This document shows, in pieces, positions 32,330 through 42,950 of a stretch of 64,000 nt of DNA. The notes beneath the pieces are model-generated. The model had not been told where the DNA came from. It saw only the letters and a list, made by a program, of their open reading frames with translations, and ran no database searches. Source of the DNA: Calamus simplicifolius (Eukaryota > Streptophyta > Magnoliopsida > Arecales > Arecaceae); the NCBI GenBank assembly GCA_900491605.1, contig UESW01004240.1:938622-1002621 (forward strand), given 5' to 3'. Position 1 is the stretch's first letter; every line of letters starts with the position of its first letter. Both the position numbers and the translations under genes were made by a program.

Positions 32330-35003
32330 ATGGCGAAACAAAGCAAGAACATCGTTCTTCATTCGAATCAGGATGCATCTCCTTCAGGTATGTTTATCCC
32401 TTTGTTAAGATATTATGACATCCTCTCTTAAAATGTCATGACACCCTAGTTCATACATAATGGCACCCAGCTGACTAGTATGTTTTACCCCATGTTTCAG
32501 ATGACATGAAAATTATTCCAGTCCCCCGAGTGAAGGCTTCCCAGTTGTTTAAGAATAGTTACAGGCCGGCCGTATACGTTCAGAAGGTTTGGAAGATGGG
32601 GTTTACTAGACAGCATACAAAACTTATTCGAAGGACCCCATTTGGTGCCTTCATCGACATGCAGACATTCACAGTCGATGGGCGACTGCTAGCAGACATC
32701 ATAAGATGTCACAGTGGAGGCGACAAGTTCATTTTCTATGGCAAGCCGGTTCTATTTAGTGCCGATGAAGTCGCACTTATTCTGGGTCTTCCAGCTCATG
32801 GGAAGAAGATCGACACATCCAGCCAGCTGTTCAACGGAAGGTTGTTTAGACATTTTGGCCAGGGTTTAGATCTTCGTCAAGAAGGTTTGAAGAAGTTAAT
32901 TTTTTGACTCCGATCATCTAAGGTATAGGAAGATGTCGAGGACACCGCCAGACTTTGGATCGCCTACATGTTTGCCATATTTTTGGCTCCAAAGTCTAAT
33001 CAGAGATGTCCACGGCAACTCATTCAGCACTTGGATGACTTAAGTCAACTGGATAGGATCGACTGGGCTTCGGCATTCAAGGAGTTGATTGTTATGGCTC
33101 TCCCAGAAGTAGCTGCTTGCTTGCGTTCCGAGGAGCCGGTCCACTCAAAGAGAGCACAAAAGGTTAGGAGGCAGCCTACCCTATTTGGATGCTCGATAGC
33201 GCTGGTGGTAAGGATTATTGAGATGCAGAAATATTGTCCTTAGTATAATTTCTTTGTTAATATTACATTTTTTTATATCAAAAAATTATCATGTTCAGGC
33301 GTGGTTCCTTAAGCATACATCAATGAGAGAACCAGCATATCCCGATAAACTGCCCCGGCTATTGAAGTGGTATGACAACCAAATGAAGATCCAGTCGGAT
33401 CGGGTTGCCAACATGCAGCCTCACGACTTGGTAAGCTAATACATTACTTCATTGCTCTGACCATATTTTTTCACTTAATGTGTTAATATTTTCACTTAAT
33501 ATTAATTTGTTTATCGTCTTGCTTTGCAGTTGGAAGGAGCTACTATACCACTGTCAGAGGAATGCTGGCTTCTCAATCAACAGACAGTAGCATCACCTGA
33601 ACCAACAGAGTGCTGCGAAAGCTGTGCCGAGTTGAGGATTGAATTGGCCCGTGTTAAGGATCAACTCGACAATGTCAGGCATAGGCTATCCATTGCTGAG
33701 AGCCTCCTCAGTTCACTGCTCAGAAAGGAAAGCAATGCAATAAATGAGGAGGACAAGGGAGACGGGAAGACAGAGGAGGGGCATTCCCTGGAGTGTCTTC
33801 TTGAGCCTGTTAAAGGAAATACTGATAAGAATAAGATGGAGGAGGAGAATAAGATGGAGGAGGACCAAGAGAAGAAGGGATTGGAGGGGGAATCCTTGGA
33901 CGATAAAACAGAGCATGGGATTGAAAATAAAGAGGAGGAGAAGAGCGGGGAGGGGCAATCTACGGAGGGCCAAGAGGAGTCCAAATCTGATAATAAACTT
34001 GGCACCCCTGCTCCAAAGGGTAATGATGTTGACATAGAAATCGTTGGAATGTCTTCTCTTGTTAAGAGGGTGAAAAAAGAGCCGAGGAAGCGAAAGGCAT
34101 CCAAGGTCAGAGGAGATTCTTATGAGACAACCCGTCATAGAAAGTCATCGAAGACAGTGGGCACATCAAAGCCCAACACAACGGTCAAAGATGACCAAAT
34201 TATTATAAATTTTTTTTGAGCGAATGACTAACCGATGAGATCGTGTACACCAATAAGTTAGGTGGCGTTGTAACAAGGAAAAGTCTTTGGGATCTCATTA
34301 ACAATGATATGATAATAGATGATGTAAGTATCTCAGAAACCTTTTCTAGTTGTTGATTTTAGAATTATATTAATCGGTTTATGTTTCATTGGCAGATAAT
34401 TGATGCCGGCCAGGAGTTTTTGATATGCAACTGGACAGATCATCCAGACCGATACCATAAGTGCATCTTTGCATTAGTTTTCATAGTCGCTTTGTGTCTG
34501 ACTTCTCCATTAACTCCTCATGAACTTGCTGCAATATCAGGGGCATCGTATTTGATAATGTATCTGATGAAGATAAGGCCCAATTCTAGTTTCTATTCAC
34601 CATAATAAACTCCGATAACTCGCACTGGCATCTTGTTGCTGTCGACATGGAAAGAAAGGTGTTCATGCACCTGAATTTATTAAAACGCAATGCCAGGTAC
34701 AAGGCTAATGCGAAGAAATGGCATACAATTCTTGGCCACATATTCCATATCTACTGCGATAAGGAGGAGGTGATGACTTGGCCGATGGAAGAGATTTCGG
34801 ATTGCCCAAGTTAACCGGCCGGATCGCTGGATTGTGGCCTATACTATCTGAGATACATGGAATGTCTTGCTCGACAGGACAATCCTGATATAAAGATGGA
34901 TTTCATGGAGGAGAAAGTAAGAGAATACCGACGACAATTAGCTGCGACGATATTGAGAGGGCCTCAACCAAAAGATCATGATCTTGTCGTAAACTGTTCT
35001 TAA
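32330..35003 (+). pseudogene. Ulp1-type (C48) protease gene of the Mutator-like element, multi-exon, broken
   Basis: Exons I can place are 32330-32387, 32501-33207, 33299-33430, 33530-34323 and 34396-35003, all with GT...AG introns and matching phases. The N-terminal part (32600-32830) fits DUF1985/plant-mobile-type domains: RRTPFGAFIDMQTF, LFSADEVALILGLP. Exon 4 has a coiled coil (CAELRIELARVKDQL), a long Glu/Lys-rich acidic region and a nuclear-signal-like KKEPRKRK. The last exon is a Ulp1 domain with catalytic His in HWHLVAVD (34622-34645), then the DCG with catalytic Cys in SLDCGLYYLRYME (about 34826-34864). Known Ulp1 enzymes cleave SUMO. Lesions: stops at 32905 and near 32923, a break at the T-run near 34217, a TGA near 34226, a frame change near 34600, and TAA where the oxyanion-hole glutamine is expected (about 34814). 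It is convergent with the transposase remnant. Confidence 0.75.
32388..32500 (+). other. Intron 1 of the Ulp1-type gene carrying the array motif
   Basis: Intron of 113 bases, CAG|GTATGT...TTTCAG|AT. It contains ATGACACCCTAGTT and TATGACATCC, the same motif that builds the arrays, whereas I found no CGACACCC or ATGACACCC in the exons around it. Confidence 0.6.
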
Positions 35004-35089
35004 TTTTTTCATTCTTCTTTCATTAAAATTTAATATAATTTATTCATATTGATACTATTTAATATTTAATGCAAATGCAAATATTTTAT

Positions 35090-36250
35090 ATTGAGAACAG
35101 GGTGTCCTCGATTTATTCATCTTTATGCCTTTTCTACTTCATAATTTCTTAAGTTTTCATATATGATGTCGTAAATTGAAAACTAGAATATTGTAAATTA
35201 AGAACAGGGATGTCGTAGGATTTTGCCTTTTGGGTGTCGTCGAGCTAAAGCTAGGGTGTCGTTAGCTCAGAGCTGGGGGATCATCGTGCTAAAAGCATTG
35301 GTGTCCTTTCGTGAGAACATGGGTGTCGTAGGATTTTGCCTTTCGGGTGTCGTCGAGCTAAAGCTAGGGTGTCGTTAGCCCAGAGCTGGGGGGTCGTCGC
35401 GCTAAAAGCATTGGGCCCTTTCGTGAGAACAGGGGTGTCGTAGGATTTTGCCTTTCGGGTGTCGTCGAGCTAAAGGTAGGGTGTCGTTAGCCCAGAGCTT
35501 GGGGGTCGTCGCGCTAAAAGCATTGGTGTCCTTTCGTGAGAATAGGGGTATCATAGGATTTTGCCTTTCGGGTGTCATCGAGCTAAAGCTAGCGTGTCGT
35601 TAGCCCAGAGCTGGGGGTCATCGCACTAAAAGCATTGGTGTCCTTTCGTGAGAACAGGGGTATCGTAGGATTTTGTCTTTCGGGTGTCGTCGAGCTAAAG
35701 CTAGGGTATCGTTAGCCCAGAGCTTGGAGGTCATCGCGCTAAAAGCATTGGTGTCCTTTCATGAGAACAGGGGTGCCATAGGATTTTGCCTTTCGGGTGT
35801 CGTCGAGTTAAAGCTAGGTGTCGTTAGCCGAGAGCTGGGGGGTCATCGCGCTAAAAGTATTGCTGTCCTTTCGTGAGAACAGGGGTGTCGTAGGATTTTG
35901 CCTTTCGGGTGTCATCGAGCTAAAGCTAGGGTGTCGTTAGCCCAGAGTTGGGGGGTCATCGCGCTAAAAGCATTGGTGTCCTTTCGTAAGAACAGGGGTG
36001 TCGTAGGATTTTACCTTTCGGGTGTTGTCGAGCTAAAGCTAGGGTGTCGTTAGCCCAGAGCTGGGGGTCATCGCGCTAAAAGCATTGATGTCCTTTCGTG
36101 AGAACAGGGGTGTCATAGGATTTTGCCTTTCGGGTGTCGTCGAGCTAAAGCTAGGGTGTCGTTAGCCCAGAGCTGGGGGTCGTCGCGCTAAAAGTTACAA
36201 AGCACTTCATTTATGACCAAGACACCCTCGTTACAAAGTTACGACACCCA
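35090..36250. repeat. 112-bp tandem array between the convergent genes of the Mutator-like element
   Basis: About nine units of roughly 112 bp. Each has GGGGTGTCGTAGGATTTTGC, CTTTCGGGTGTCGTCGAGC, TAAAGCTAGGGTGTCGTTAG, a GGGGGTCGTCGCGCTAAAAG block and CATTGGTGTCCTTTCGTGAG. Each unit thus has four or five motif copies in one orientation. It starts right after the Ulp1 stop (35003). At 36210-36250 it flips to AAGACACCC and TTACGACACCC just before the transposase stop. It is related to, but distinct from, the left array. Confidence 0.9.
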
Positions 36251-36254
36251 TGTT

Positions 36255-37204
36255 TTATATATGCTCCTCCTGTGTTAGCTGACTCAATACATAAGCATCA
36301 AACTCGTCCATAAAAGTTTCGAAAGCTGGTACAATTCTTTGCATTGGTGGAGCGTCAACGGTTGCCTTGACCAGATTTTTCCTTGATCTTTTTGACTTCT
36401 TCTCGACTCCACTCTTTAATCTGTTCTCTCTTGGGCGACCTTTCGTCCTAATTTGCTGAGGATCTTGAATTACAAGCTCTGCTCTTGGCTTAGCTGCGCA
36501 GTTAGCATCCATGATAATTTTGAATATAGGTGTTAGACCATCCATCACTAAATTAAATGCATCTTCAGACACGGAAGCTATCTCTACAAGCTTCATCATC
36601 CGATGACTCAGCAAACTATATCTACAATTAATAACATAATGTTATCGAAAACATATATTAAGACATTTCAAATAAAAAATTGTCACTGTGTACCATGATT
36701 TTCGTGTGCTTTTATCACAACCTTTAGTATTGCAGTCGAAATCGTCGAATTGGTATTTTATGTCCTTGCACCATCTCTTCAAGAAGTATTTATCTGGTAA
36801 ACGAAATACGTTGCTTTGATGAAGAACCAACAAGGCATGCCTACAGAGGTAACTCTTAAACTGAAAGGATCGACACTGGCATTGGACATCCTCAATATTT
36901 CTATCGTATGATACGATATAATCTTTGATCATCTCCTTGCTGATTCCATTGACTTCAATCCTTTCATACAACTTTACATAATATACACAACAGTCATCAG
37001 CTTCCTTGATCAATTTAGTATTTGATGCAGCCATTTCAAGGATCTCATCCTGAAATTTTTTGAAAATGTGCCTTATATACCTTCCTGCAGCTTGTCTCTC
37101 AAAAGGTGATGATGTCTTTAGGAAAGCAATCGTTTGCAACATCCTATTTTCTTCTCATTTTCGATTTCGTACCTTTTCTCCAAGGCATCTTCGTACTTAC
37201 CTAT
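36255..37204 (-). pseudogene. MULE transposase C-terminus (MURA/FAR1-type, SWIM finger), truncated
   Basis: Minus-strand coding in two exons. The first (about 37204-36694) has PFERQAAGRYIRHIFKKFQD and the SWIM zinc finger CQCRSFQFKSYLCRHALLVL near 36888-36829, shared by MULE transposases and FAR1/FHY3 proteins. The second (about 36620-36255) has a helical region, KTKGRPRE-like RTKGRPRENR near 36432 and a basic stretch EKKSKRSRKN, then TGA/TAG-side stop at 36255. The DDE catalytic core and N-terminal DNA-binding domain should lie to the right, but the sequence meets an Athila-like LTR at 37204. A domesticated FAR1-like host gene is possible, but the array and Ulp1 context favour a transposon. 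Confidence 0.75.
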
Positions 37205-38642
37205 TGATAAATGCATAAATAATTATCATTAAACCTATTAATTAATAATTTAAAGTAACTATTATTATTTAATATTTTAATAATTATATAATATTTTATG
37301 TAAACCTTATCAATTTGAAGAGCTCAATTTTAGAAATTTAATGACACAAACGGCACTCGAATCGGACTTAAAACGAGCTTGGAATTAATTTTATAAGGAT
37401 TTAGCATGAATTTTAAAGCAAAGTCGGCAAACCCAGTGCCGACTTCATCGTCTTCTCAACAGAGATCTTCTTATCTCAGATTCTTCTTCCAATCAAATCC
37501 AATCTTTTCCTCCGCCAATTAAGGAATAAATTGGATAGGAGGTTATCAAATTGGTAGAATTAAATTAATCTTGAAGAAATTTTGATTTTTTTATGATTTC
37601 TTCGGGATTTTCTCTGCGCCGTTCGTTGCTTCTCCGCGTCCTTTGTTTTGGCAACAGTTGCTTCACCGTGTCTAGGCCATGTTCGAGCTTCTATAAATAG
37701 CAGCAGGGAGGCTTCGTTTGGAGAGGGAGAAGTCCGTGGAGGCGCTGCATCCGTGAGATCAATCAGCAGACGTTCGTGGAGTCCTCTGTTTGTGGATGGT
37801 TCTTGGAGTCATCTGTTCATGGGCATTTTCGTGGAGGCTCAATCCGTTCGTGAGCAGACATTCATGGAATCTCTACAGGCGACCGTTCATGAATCTGAAG
37901 AGAAGTCGGTGGAGGCTCTGCGTCCGTGGATTCCATGGAGAGCTGTTCGTGAGCATTTTTCTTGGAGAAAGCTCTGTTCCCAGGCGGCTTGGAGAGTTGA
38001 GAAGCGGCTGTTCCCAAGGTTCTAGGAGCCGTTCGAGGGCGTGAAGGTATTTCTTGGAGGAATCCTCAGACTCTGTCGTGGCTCAGAAGCTCTGCTTGGA
38101 GGCTCTGTCCGTGCATCCGTGGAGAAGTCGTGAGGCTCTGTTCCCATTCCCAGGAGGTCCGTGGCTTGGCGTATGTGAAAGAAGAAAGGCGGGCCCGGTT
38201 CAGCCTGTCTCCAAACCGTTCATCCCATCTTTGGTTTGGTGTAGGGGCCTGTCTCCAAACCGTTCATCCCATCTTTGGTTTGGTGTAGGGAAAATTTATT
38301 GCTTTCTTATTGCCTTCTTAATGTCATGACTTTTTAATTTATATGAAATAAATTTTTATTCATGTTTAATTGTTATTAAATTATATTTAAGTGGAAATAA
38401 TCTTAGACTGATCTATGCTTAAAAGGGACGGGCCGTGATCTACGGGTACGAGCCGTGCTCTTATAAGATAGACCATATCTTATTATTTTGCACTACTAAT
38501 TATCTACTTAATTATCTATTTAGTTAAATTTATAAATTTATTTCAAAATAATCGCTAGAGTCCCTGTGGAATCGATCCCTTACTCTCACTATTCTAATAG
38601 TGAAATTAAGGTGTTTTAATCGTTGCGCTACGACACGCATCA
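37205..38642 (+). mobile_element. Athila-like Ty3/gypsy 5' LTR
   Basis: Runs from TGATAAATGC to ACACGCATCA, with the 4-bp inverted ends TGAT...ATCA, and is directly followed by a tRNA-Asp-type primer site. It contains a TATAAATAG box at about 37693-37701 and repeated TTCGTGGAG/GTTCATGG-like blocks (37740-38040). A 44-bp duplication lies at 38203-38246 and 38247-38290. Frames inside (37648-38329) are LTR sequence, not genes. No matching 3' LTR is in the window, so it is a truncated element and not a solo LTR. Confidence 0.7.
38203..38290. repeat. Exact 44-bp tandem duplication in the Athila-like LTR
   Basis: GCCTGTCTCCAAACCGTTCA...TTTGGTTTGGTGTAGGG occurs twice back to back (38203-38246, 38247-38290) with no difference I can see, so it arose after most other divergence in this LTR. 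Confidence 0.9.
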
Positions 38643-38648
38643 GATTTT

Positions 38649-38666
38649 TGGCGCCATTGCCGGGGA
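38649..38666 (+). other. Athila-like primer binding site (tRNA-Asp type)
   Basis: TGGCGCCATTGCCGGGGA six bases after the LTR end. Athila-group elements use TGGCGCCGTTGCCGGGGA, and here one base differs. Confidence 0.85.
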
Positions 38667-41600
38667 CTTAAGTGTGTTATTTTGAAAAAAAAATTATAAA
38701 AATAAAAATAAAAAAATTGATTAATTTCTTTTAATTTTTGAATAGTTATTGTCTCTTTATTTTATTTCCTTAATTGTTAGAATTGCATATTTCTTTTTAA
38801 CATTAAAAAAAATTATTACTTTCCTTTTTACCACAAATCCAATTTTAACCTAATCAAATTTTCCTTTTAATTAATGTAACTAAAAAAAATTGAAGAAAAC
38901 CCTAAGACACTTTTCATAAAATATAATTAATTTTTTTATAAAAAAACAAATAAAAAAATAAAAAAAAATTAATTAAAAAATTAAAAATTAAAAAAATTAT
39001 TTTATTTATTTTTTTATGCTTAGATGACTTAGGTAAAGTTATTTTTTTAAAAAAAATAAAACTCAAAATTCTTCCATTGACATCTCATAATTAACATAAA
39101 TACACACGCAGAAGGGGTGATTAGAAGGATAACTTTGAATTCATGAACATAAATACTTCTGGTACAGGAGAGGACAGTAAGTAGTTGGGCGACGTTTAAT
39201 GTTTCCCTGCATGCAATCCGACATGGTAGTGATCCGCTGGGCCTTCCCCTAAGTGATAAGATCCATTAATATTTATGTCCATGTTTATTGTTTCGAATTG
39301 TGGGTGCATTTTAGCCATTTTAAGCAATAAGCAGTAGATGAGGTATTCAAAAGCATGCCATCTTCTCAGTTATAAGAGGACAAGTACTAAAAGCCTAATA
39401 AATTTGTCAAACATGTAGCTACCTACCCGAGCATTATTTGATGGCCTAAACTATCAAAGCTAAACGGGGTCATTGCTGTTCTAAGAACTCACCTATCCCA
39501 TTAATCTAGATCAAACTACTCGAAATCAAGGTTGGATCAGCCATCAAATGGCATTTGGTTGGTGATCCAACTTGAAAATGCATGGATCAACTGGTCAAAG
39601 TCATAAACTTATGATTAGTTAAATTGTCTTTCTTTCTCTGGTTTTTTTCTTTAATTCCTATATTAATCATTATTATGAATTTTTCTTCTTTTTTTTGAGC
39701 ATTTCCATGACACTTAATCAGTTAACTCACCTGAGTTTCTGAACCACTTAACTAAGGAATCCAGGCCGATTTTTCTGGATTAAGTTACTGTCCTTCTCTT
39801 GTTCTGATGGTTAGACTGACATTTCCACTAGAATAAGGAAAAGCGCAACTGAGTAGCTAGTCTATTTGAGAATTCATTACCTTTTATTCTACAAAAGCAC
39901 AGTCTTCAATGAAAAATGTCCTTTATTTGGAGTAGGTGCATTACATCAAGCATAGCTAAGTTGCAACACTACCGAAAATCATTTGCGACTAGTGTCTTTT
40001 GTTGGATTTTTAATTCAACATTGGGCTTACATGTGAAATAATTATATATTGTGGACTACCAAATAAGGTTAAGCCCACTTAAAAGTGATCTGATCAGCTA
40101 AGGTTTCAGTGATTTGGGCTTTAATGTATTTGATTAGGTATGACCCTTTAATGTGTAGAGACCAGGTTATTTTTATTTTTATGATGGGCTAAAATAGAAA
40201 TATCAAAAGATAATGATGAAATTATCTATATATAGTGGTTATGGTTCCTGTATCGCACGTACGACCTTCTTTTCTGAATCCATTATCAGAAAGAATAGCC
40301 TAGAGAAAATTCTAAAGGGCTCTCTGGGAGTACGTGTTGATCTGGAAGGTCAACCGTAGGATTTGAGAGCAATCAAGCAATATGGATTCAGGTACGCTTC
40401 ATTTATCGATTATGGATTCTTGATGATTAAACATGAATGATTCTTGAGCTTCATGGTGATGGTCTTCACCAAAAATTCAGATCTAATTTTTGACATCTTT
40501 TTCAAAACAATCTTCGTCCAAACAAGTCATCTGGGGAAACCAACTATCAGAACAAGTTTTTGCACCAGCGGTTGCAGTGAACATTGAAGTCTCTTTCAAA
40601 AGAGACTGAATAATAATCAGAAATTTCTTCTTCTGAAAAAATATTGGTAGCACTTCTCTTAAGATGCCAATCTGACAACACTGATGCTCGATCGAGAAAA
40701 AGATGCAAAGGACTGGGACATCCGGTTACTCTTCATTCGCTTACAATATTTTTTTATGCAAAAAGAATTTGTAGCTAACTGCTCGATCATGAGACACACA
40801 AACCTTCACTGTGAGCTCTGTTCATACCCATTGGACTAGTTATACTTCCAGTATCGCAATCATTTCGTTACAGAATAAGTTTCCTTCTTCTTCTATTTTT
40901 TTAGCAAGGAAGTCAAAATCATGAGAAGTTGCCTAAAATAGTTGGGACCATAAGGTATTGATGATTGAAAACCCTGTCTCGCAAGCACGAGGACGGAATG
41001 GCACTGGCATGGCAGGGTACTGATGAGTCAGCTGTCAGGTTCCTCTGGTAAGAATAACACGATCTGAGCTCTCCTCAATAATATTACAGCAGGAGAAGGA
41101 ATGCCTGCAGTAAATCCCGAGTGTTTATTTGATTTCAAGGCCCTCCTCTACCACTCAGACGAAGTCCTCTTTAAATGCAAAGGACAGCCAGATCATCTGA
41201 GGTGTGCCTCTGTAGTGAGACATTGATGGGAAGAGTATAGGTTCCAAAACAAGGGTGTGCCCCATGCTTTTCAGAAATTATGTAGCAGTAAATGATTGGC
41301 CTATCCGATAGGAAAGGTTGAGGTATTCCGAGTACCATTTACTCTCTCTGCCGTTGGCTGGTGGGCTTCGATGCCCCTGCCATCTTGCTCTAGGCTCCGG
41401 TTAGAATGATACTGTAGCTATTGAATAATGAGCTAGGTAGAAGATCATGGAAAAGATTGAAGAATTTCTTTTTCCTCTTGACAAGCTTGGCATGAGAACA
41501 TTTGTAGGATGGAATTTAAAGGTTTCTAGAATTTTGTCAAATTCCATCATTTAGTAGTCTTTGACTCCCAAAAGCTATCCTTGGATAAATTTTCAGGATA

Positions 41601-41704
41601 GCATTTATCTAGGGGATAGCTAAGGGAATAAGTACCTTTTTAAAATTATAACTCTGCATCAAGGGATAACTTTAGTTATTTCTAGGTTTCTAGGAAATAA
41701 GTTC

Positions 41705-41740
41705 AGAGGATAACCCATGATTAAACATGGGTTATCCTCT
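41705..41740. repeat. Perfect 15-bp inverted repeat (hairpin)
   Basis: AGAGGATAACCCATG, a 6-base loop ATTAAA, then CATGGGTTATCCTCT. The arms are exact complements. Confidence 0.9.
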
Positions 41741-41786
41741 CTGGTTAAACTTTTTCAGACATATTCCTTCTAGTTATAGTTTTTGG

Positions 41787-41826
41787 GGATAAGGGGGATA
41801 TCCAAGGAATATCTCCCCTTATCCCC
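41787..41826. repeat. Second long hairpin
   Basis: GGGGATAAGGGGGATAT, a short loop, then ATATCTCCCCTTATCCCC: about 17-bp arms with one bulge. It lies 47 bases after the hairpin at 41705, and both share GGATAA/TTATCC words with 41580-41680, which suggests a foldback MITE. Confidence 0.75.
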
Positions 41827-42950
41827 TATTTCAAACACTCCCTTAGTAATAAGTGTAAATGGATTGAGTGGCCCATGGCAGAGCCCAGTCGACCTAGCAT
41901 AAAATGGGTTGTGCCGATGCCATTGCTTCAATAGTCATGCAAGGCTAAGCATGGCACAACCCCTCTAGTCATAGAAAAAGACTTGCCGCATCGGAAGGCA
42001 GTGCGATAAGTGCACATCAGACGTACGGATTGATCATGCGCATGTGCCGCCGCGCGTGTAATGCACGAGAAGGCTCATTGGGCCTCGCAAGTTTGATGGC
42101 ATAGGTGCACGATCAATCTGCGCACTTGATGCGTGCTTGTTGCACCCTTTCGGAGCAGCAAGTGTTTTTTCTAGCCATACCATCCCCTGCTTTTGATCTA
42201 TAGCCCATCGATATGATAGCCCATGTGCTAGATGTAGTATGGCATGACAAATGAGCTAAGCACAGCACAACCTATAGTACATCGGACCGGTAAGACACAT
42301 GACATGTTGGTTATGGCCTATCATATATTTTTACCATTTTGTTCCTCCCAATAAAAAAGTCCTAATTTTACAAGTATTCATGTCCTTTTTTTAAGGAAAA
42401 AGATCGTTTTACCGGGTTCAAAAAGCTAGTTTTTATAGATTTTTTATCTATTATTTAAAAAACCTATTTATCCTTCTCAACAATAAAAAAAACCTATTTA
42501 GTAAGAATATTTTGAGCATTTATAGCGTCTTCAACTCTTTATAAATATCTCCCTATCCCCATTCCTCACCTCACAATAAATCCTAAGCTCCCTACAAGCT
42601 TTTCCAAATTCTTTTAATCTCCTTACAAGTTTTTTCTGATCTCGTTACAAACTTTCTTTTAATTTCTCTGCAAGCTTTCTTAATCTTTCATAAAACTTCT
42701 CTAATACAATGGCCAGTTGCCAGCAGCTTTTGCTCTCGCCCACTTTATTATAATTTCAAACTCGACTTAAAGGAGGTCGAACATCTTGGGATTGGTTTTA
42801 ACATGCCACGGTCATAGATAATAACCAATGTCTTGGGCTTATTTGGATACTACCTTAAGTTCAATAGAAGGGCAAGCCTTGAAAATAATTGACATATCAT
42901 AGTAGAAATAGGTATCAAGATTATCACCGCAGCGAGAAACTTAAATTCTC

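Larger units (their letters stand above)
17240..37204. mobile_element. Large Mutator-like element (VANDAL/Kaonashi-type) with a Ulp1 gene, interrupted by a copia insertion
   Basis: This composite is inferred from shared sequence, not from terminal repeats. From about 17240 to 36250, apart from the copia insertion, the non-coding DNA is full of a GGGTGTCG/CGACACCC motif. It contains a plus-strand Ulp1-protease gene (32330-35003) and a minus-strand transposase remnant with a SWIM finger (37142-36255). The two genes point at each other across a tandem array, as mudrA and mudrB do in MuDR. Some plant MULEs (Kaonashi-type) are known to carry Ulp1-like genes, and VANDAL MULEs lack long terminal inverted repeats. 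Both outer ends are uncertain: the left is unmarked and the right is cut by an Athila-like LTR. Without the copia insert it spans about 9.8 kb. Confidence 0.65.
38667..42950. other. Athila-like leader, then gene-poor DNA
   Basis: 38667-about 39250 is an A/T-homopolymer-rich leader typical of Athila-like elements, after which the element can no longer be followed; no gag was found. From 39250 to 42950 I see no gene. Within it are a possible old LTR remnant (about 40010-40390, starting TGTTGGATTTTTAATTCAAC) and two strong hairpins near 41.7-41.8 kb. No RNA gene was recognised. Confidence 0.5.

Noticed and set aside
35200..36190. CRISPR-like regular repeats
   Set aside because: Units are contiguous 112-bp tandem repeats without unique spacers, in a plant nuclear context.
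36255..37204. Domesticated FAR1/FHY3-like host gene
   Set aside because: It is truncated by an LTR, lacks a catalytic-core region and sits against the element-specific array, so a transposon remnant fits better.
37648..38329. Frames of about 125 and 91 codons as a small host gene
   Set aside because: They lie wholly inside an LTR bounded by TGAT...ATCA and followed by a tRNA-Asp-type primer site, and have internal repeats.
40010..40390. Solo copia-like LTR starting TGTTGGATTTTTAATT
   Set aside because: The start is suggestive, but no end, target duplication or second copy could be found; it is mentioned only within the gene-poor stretch.
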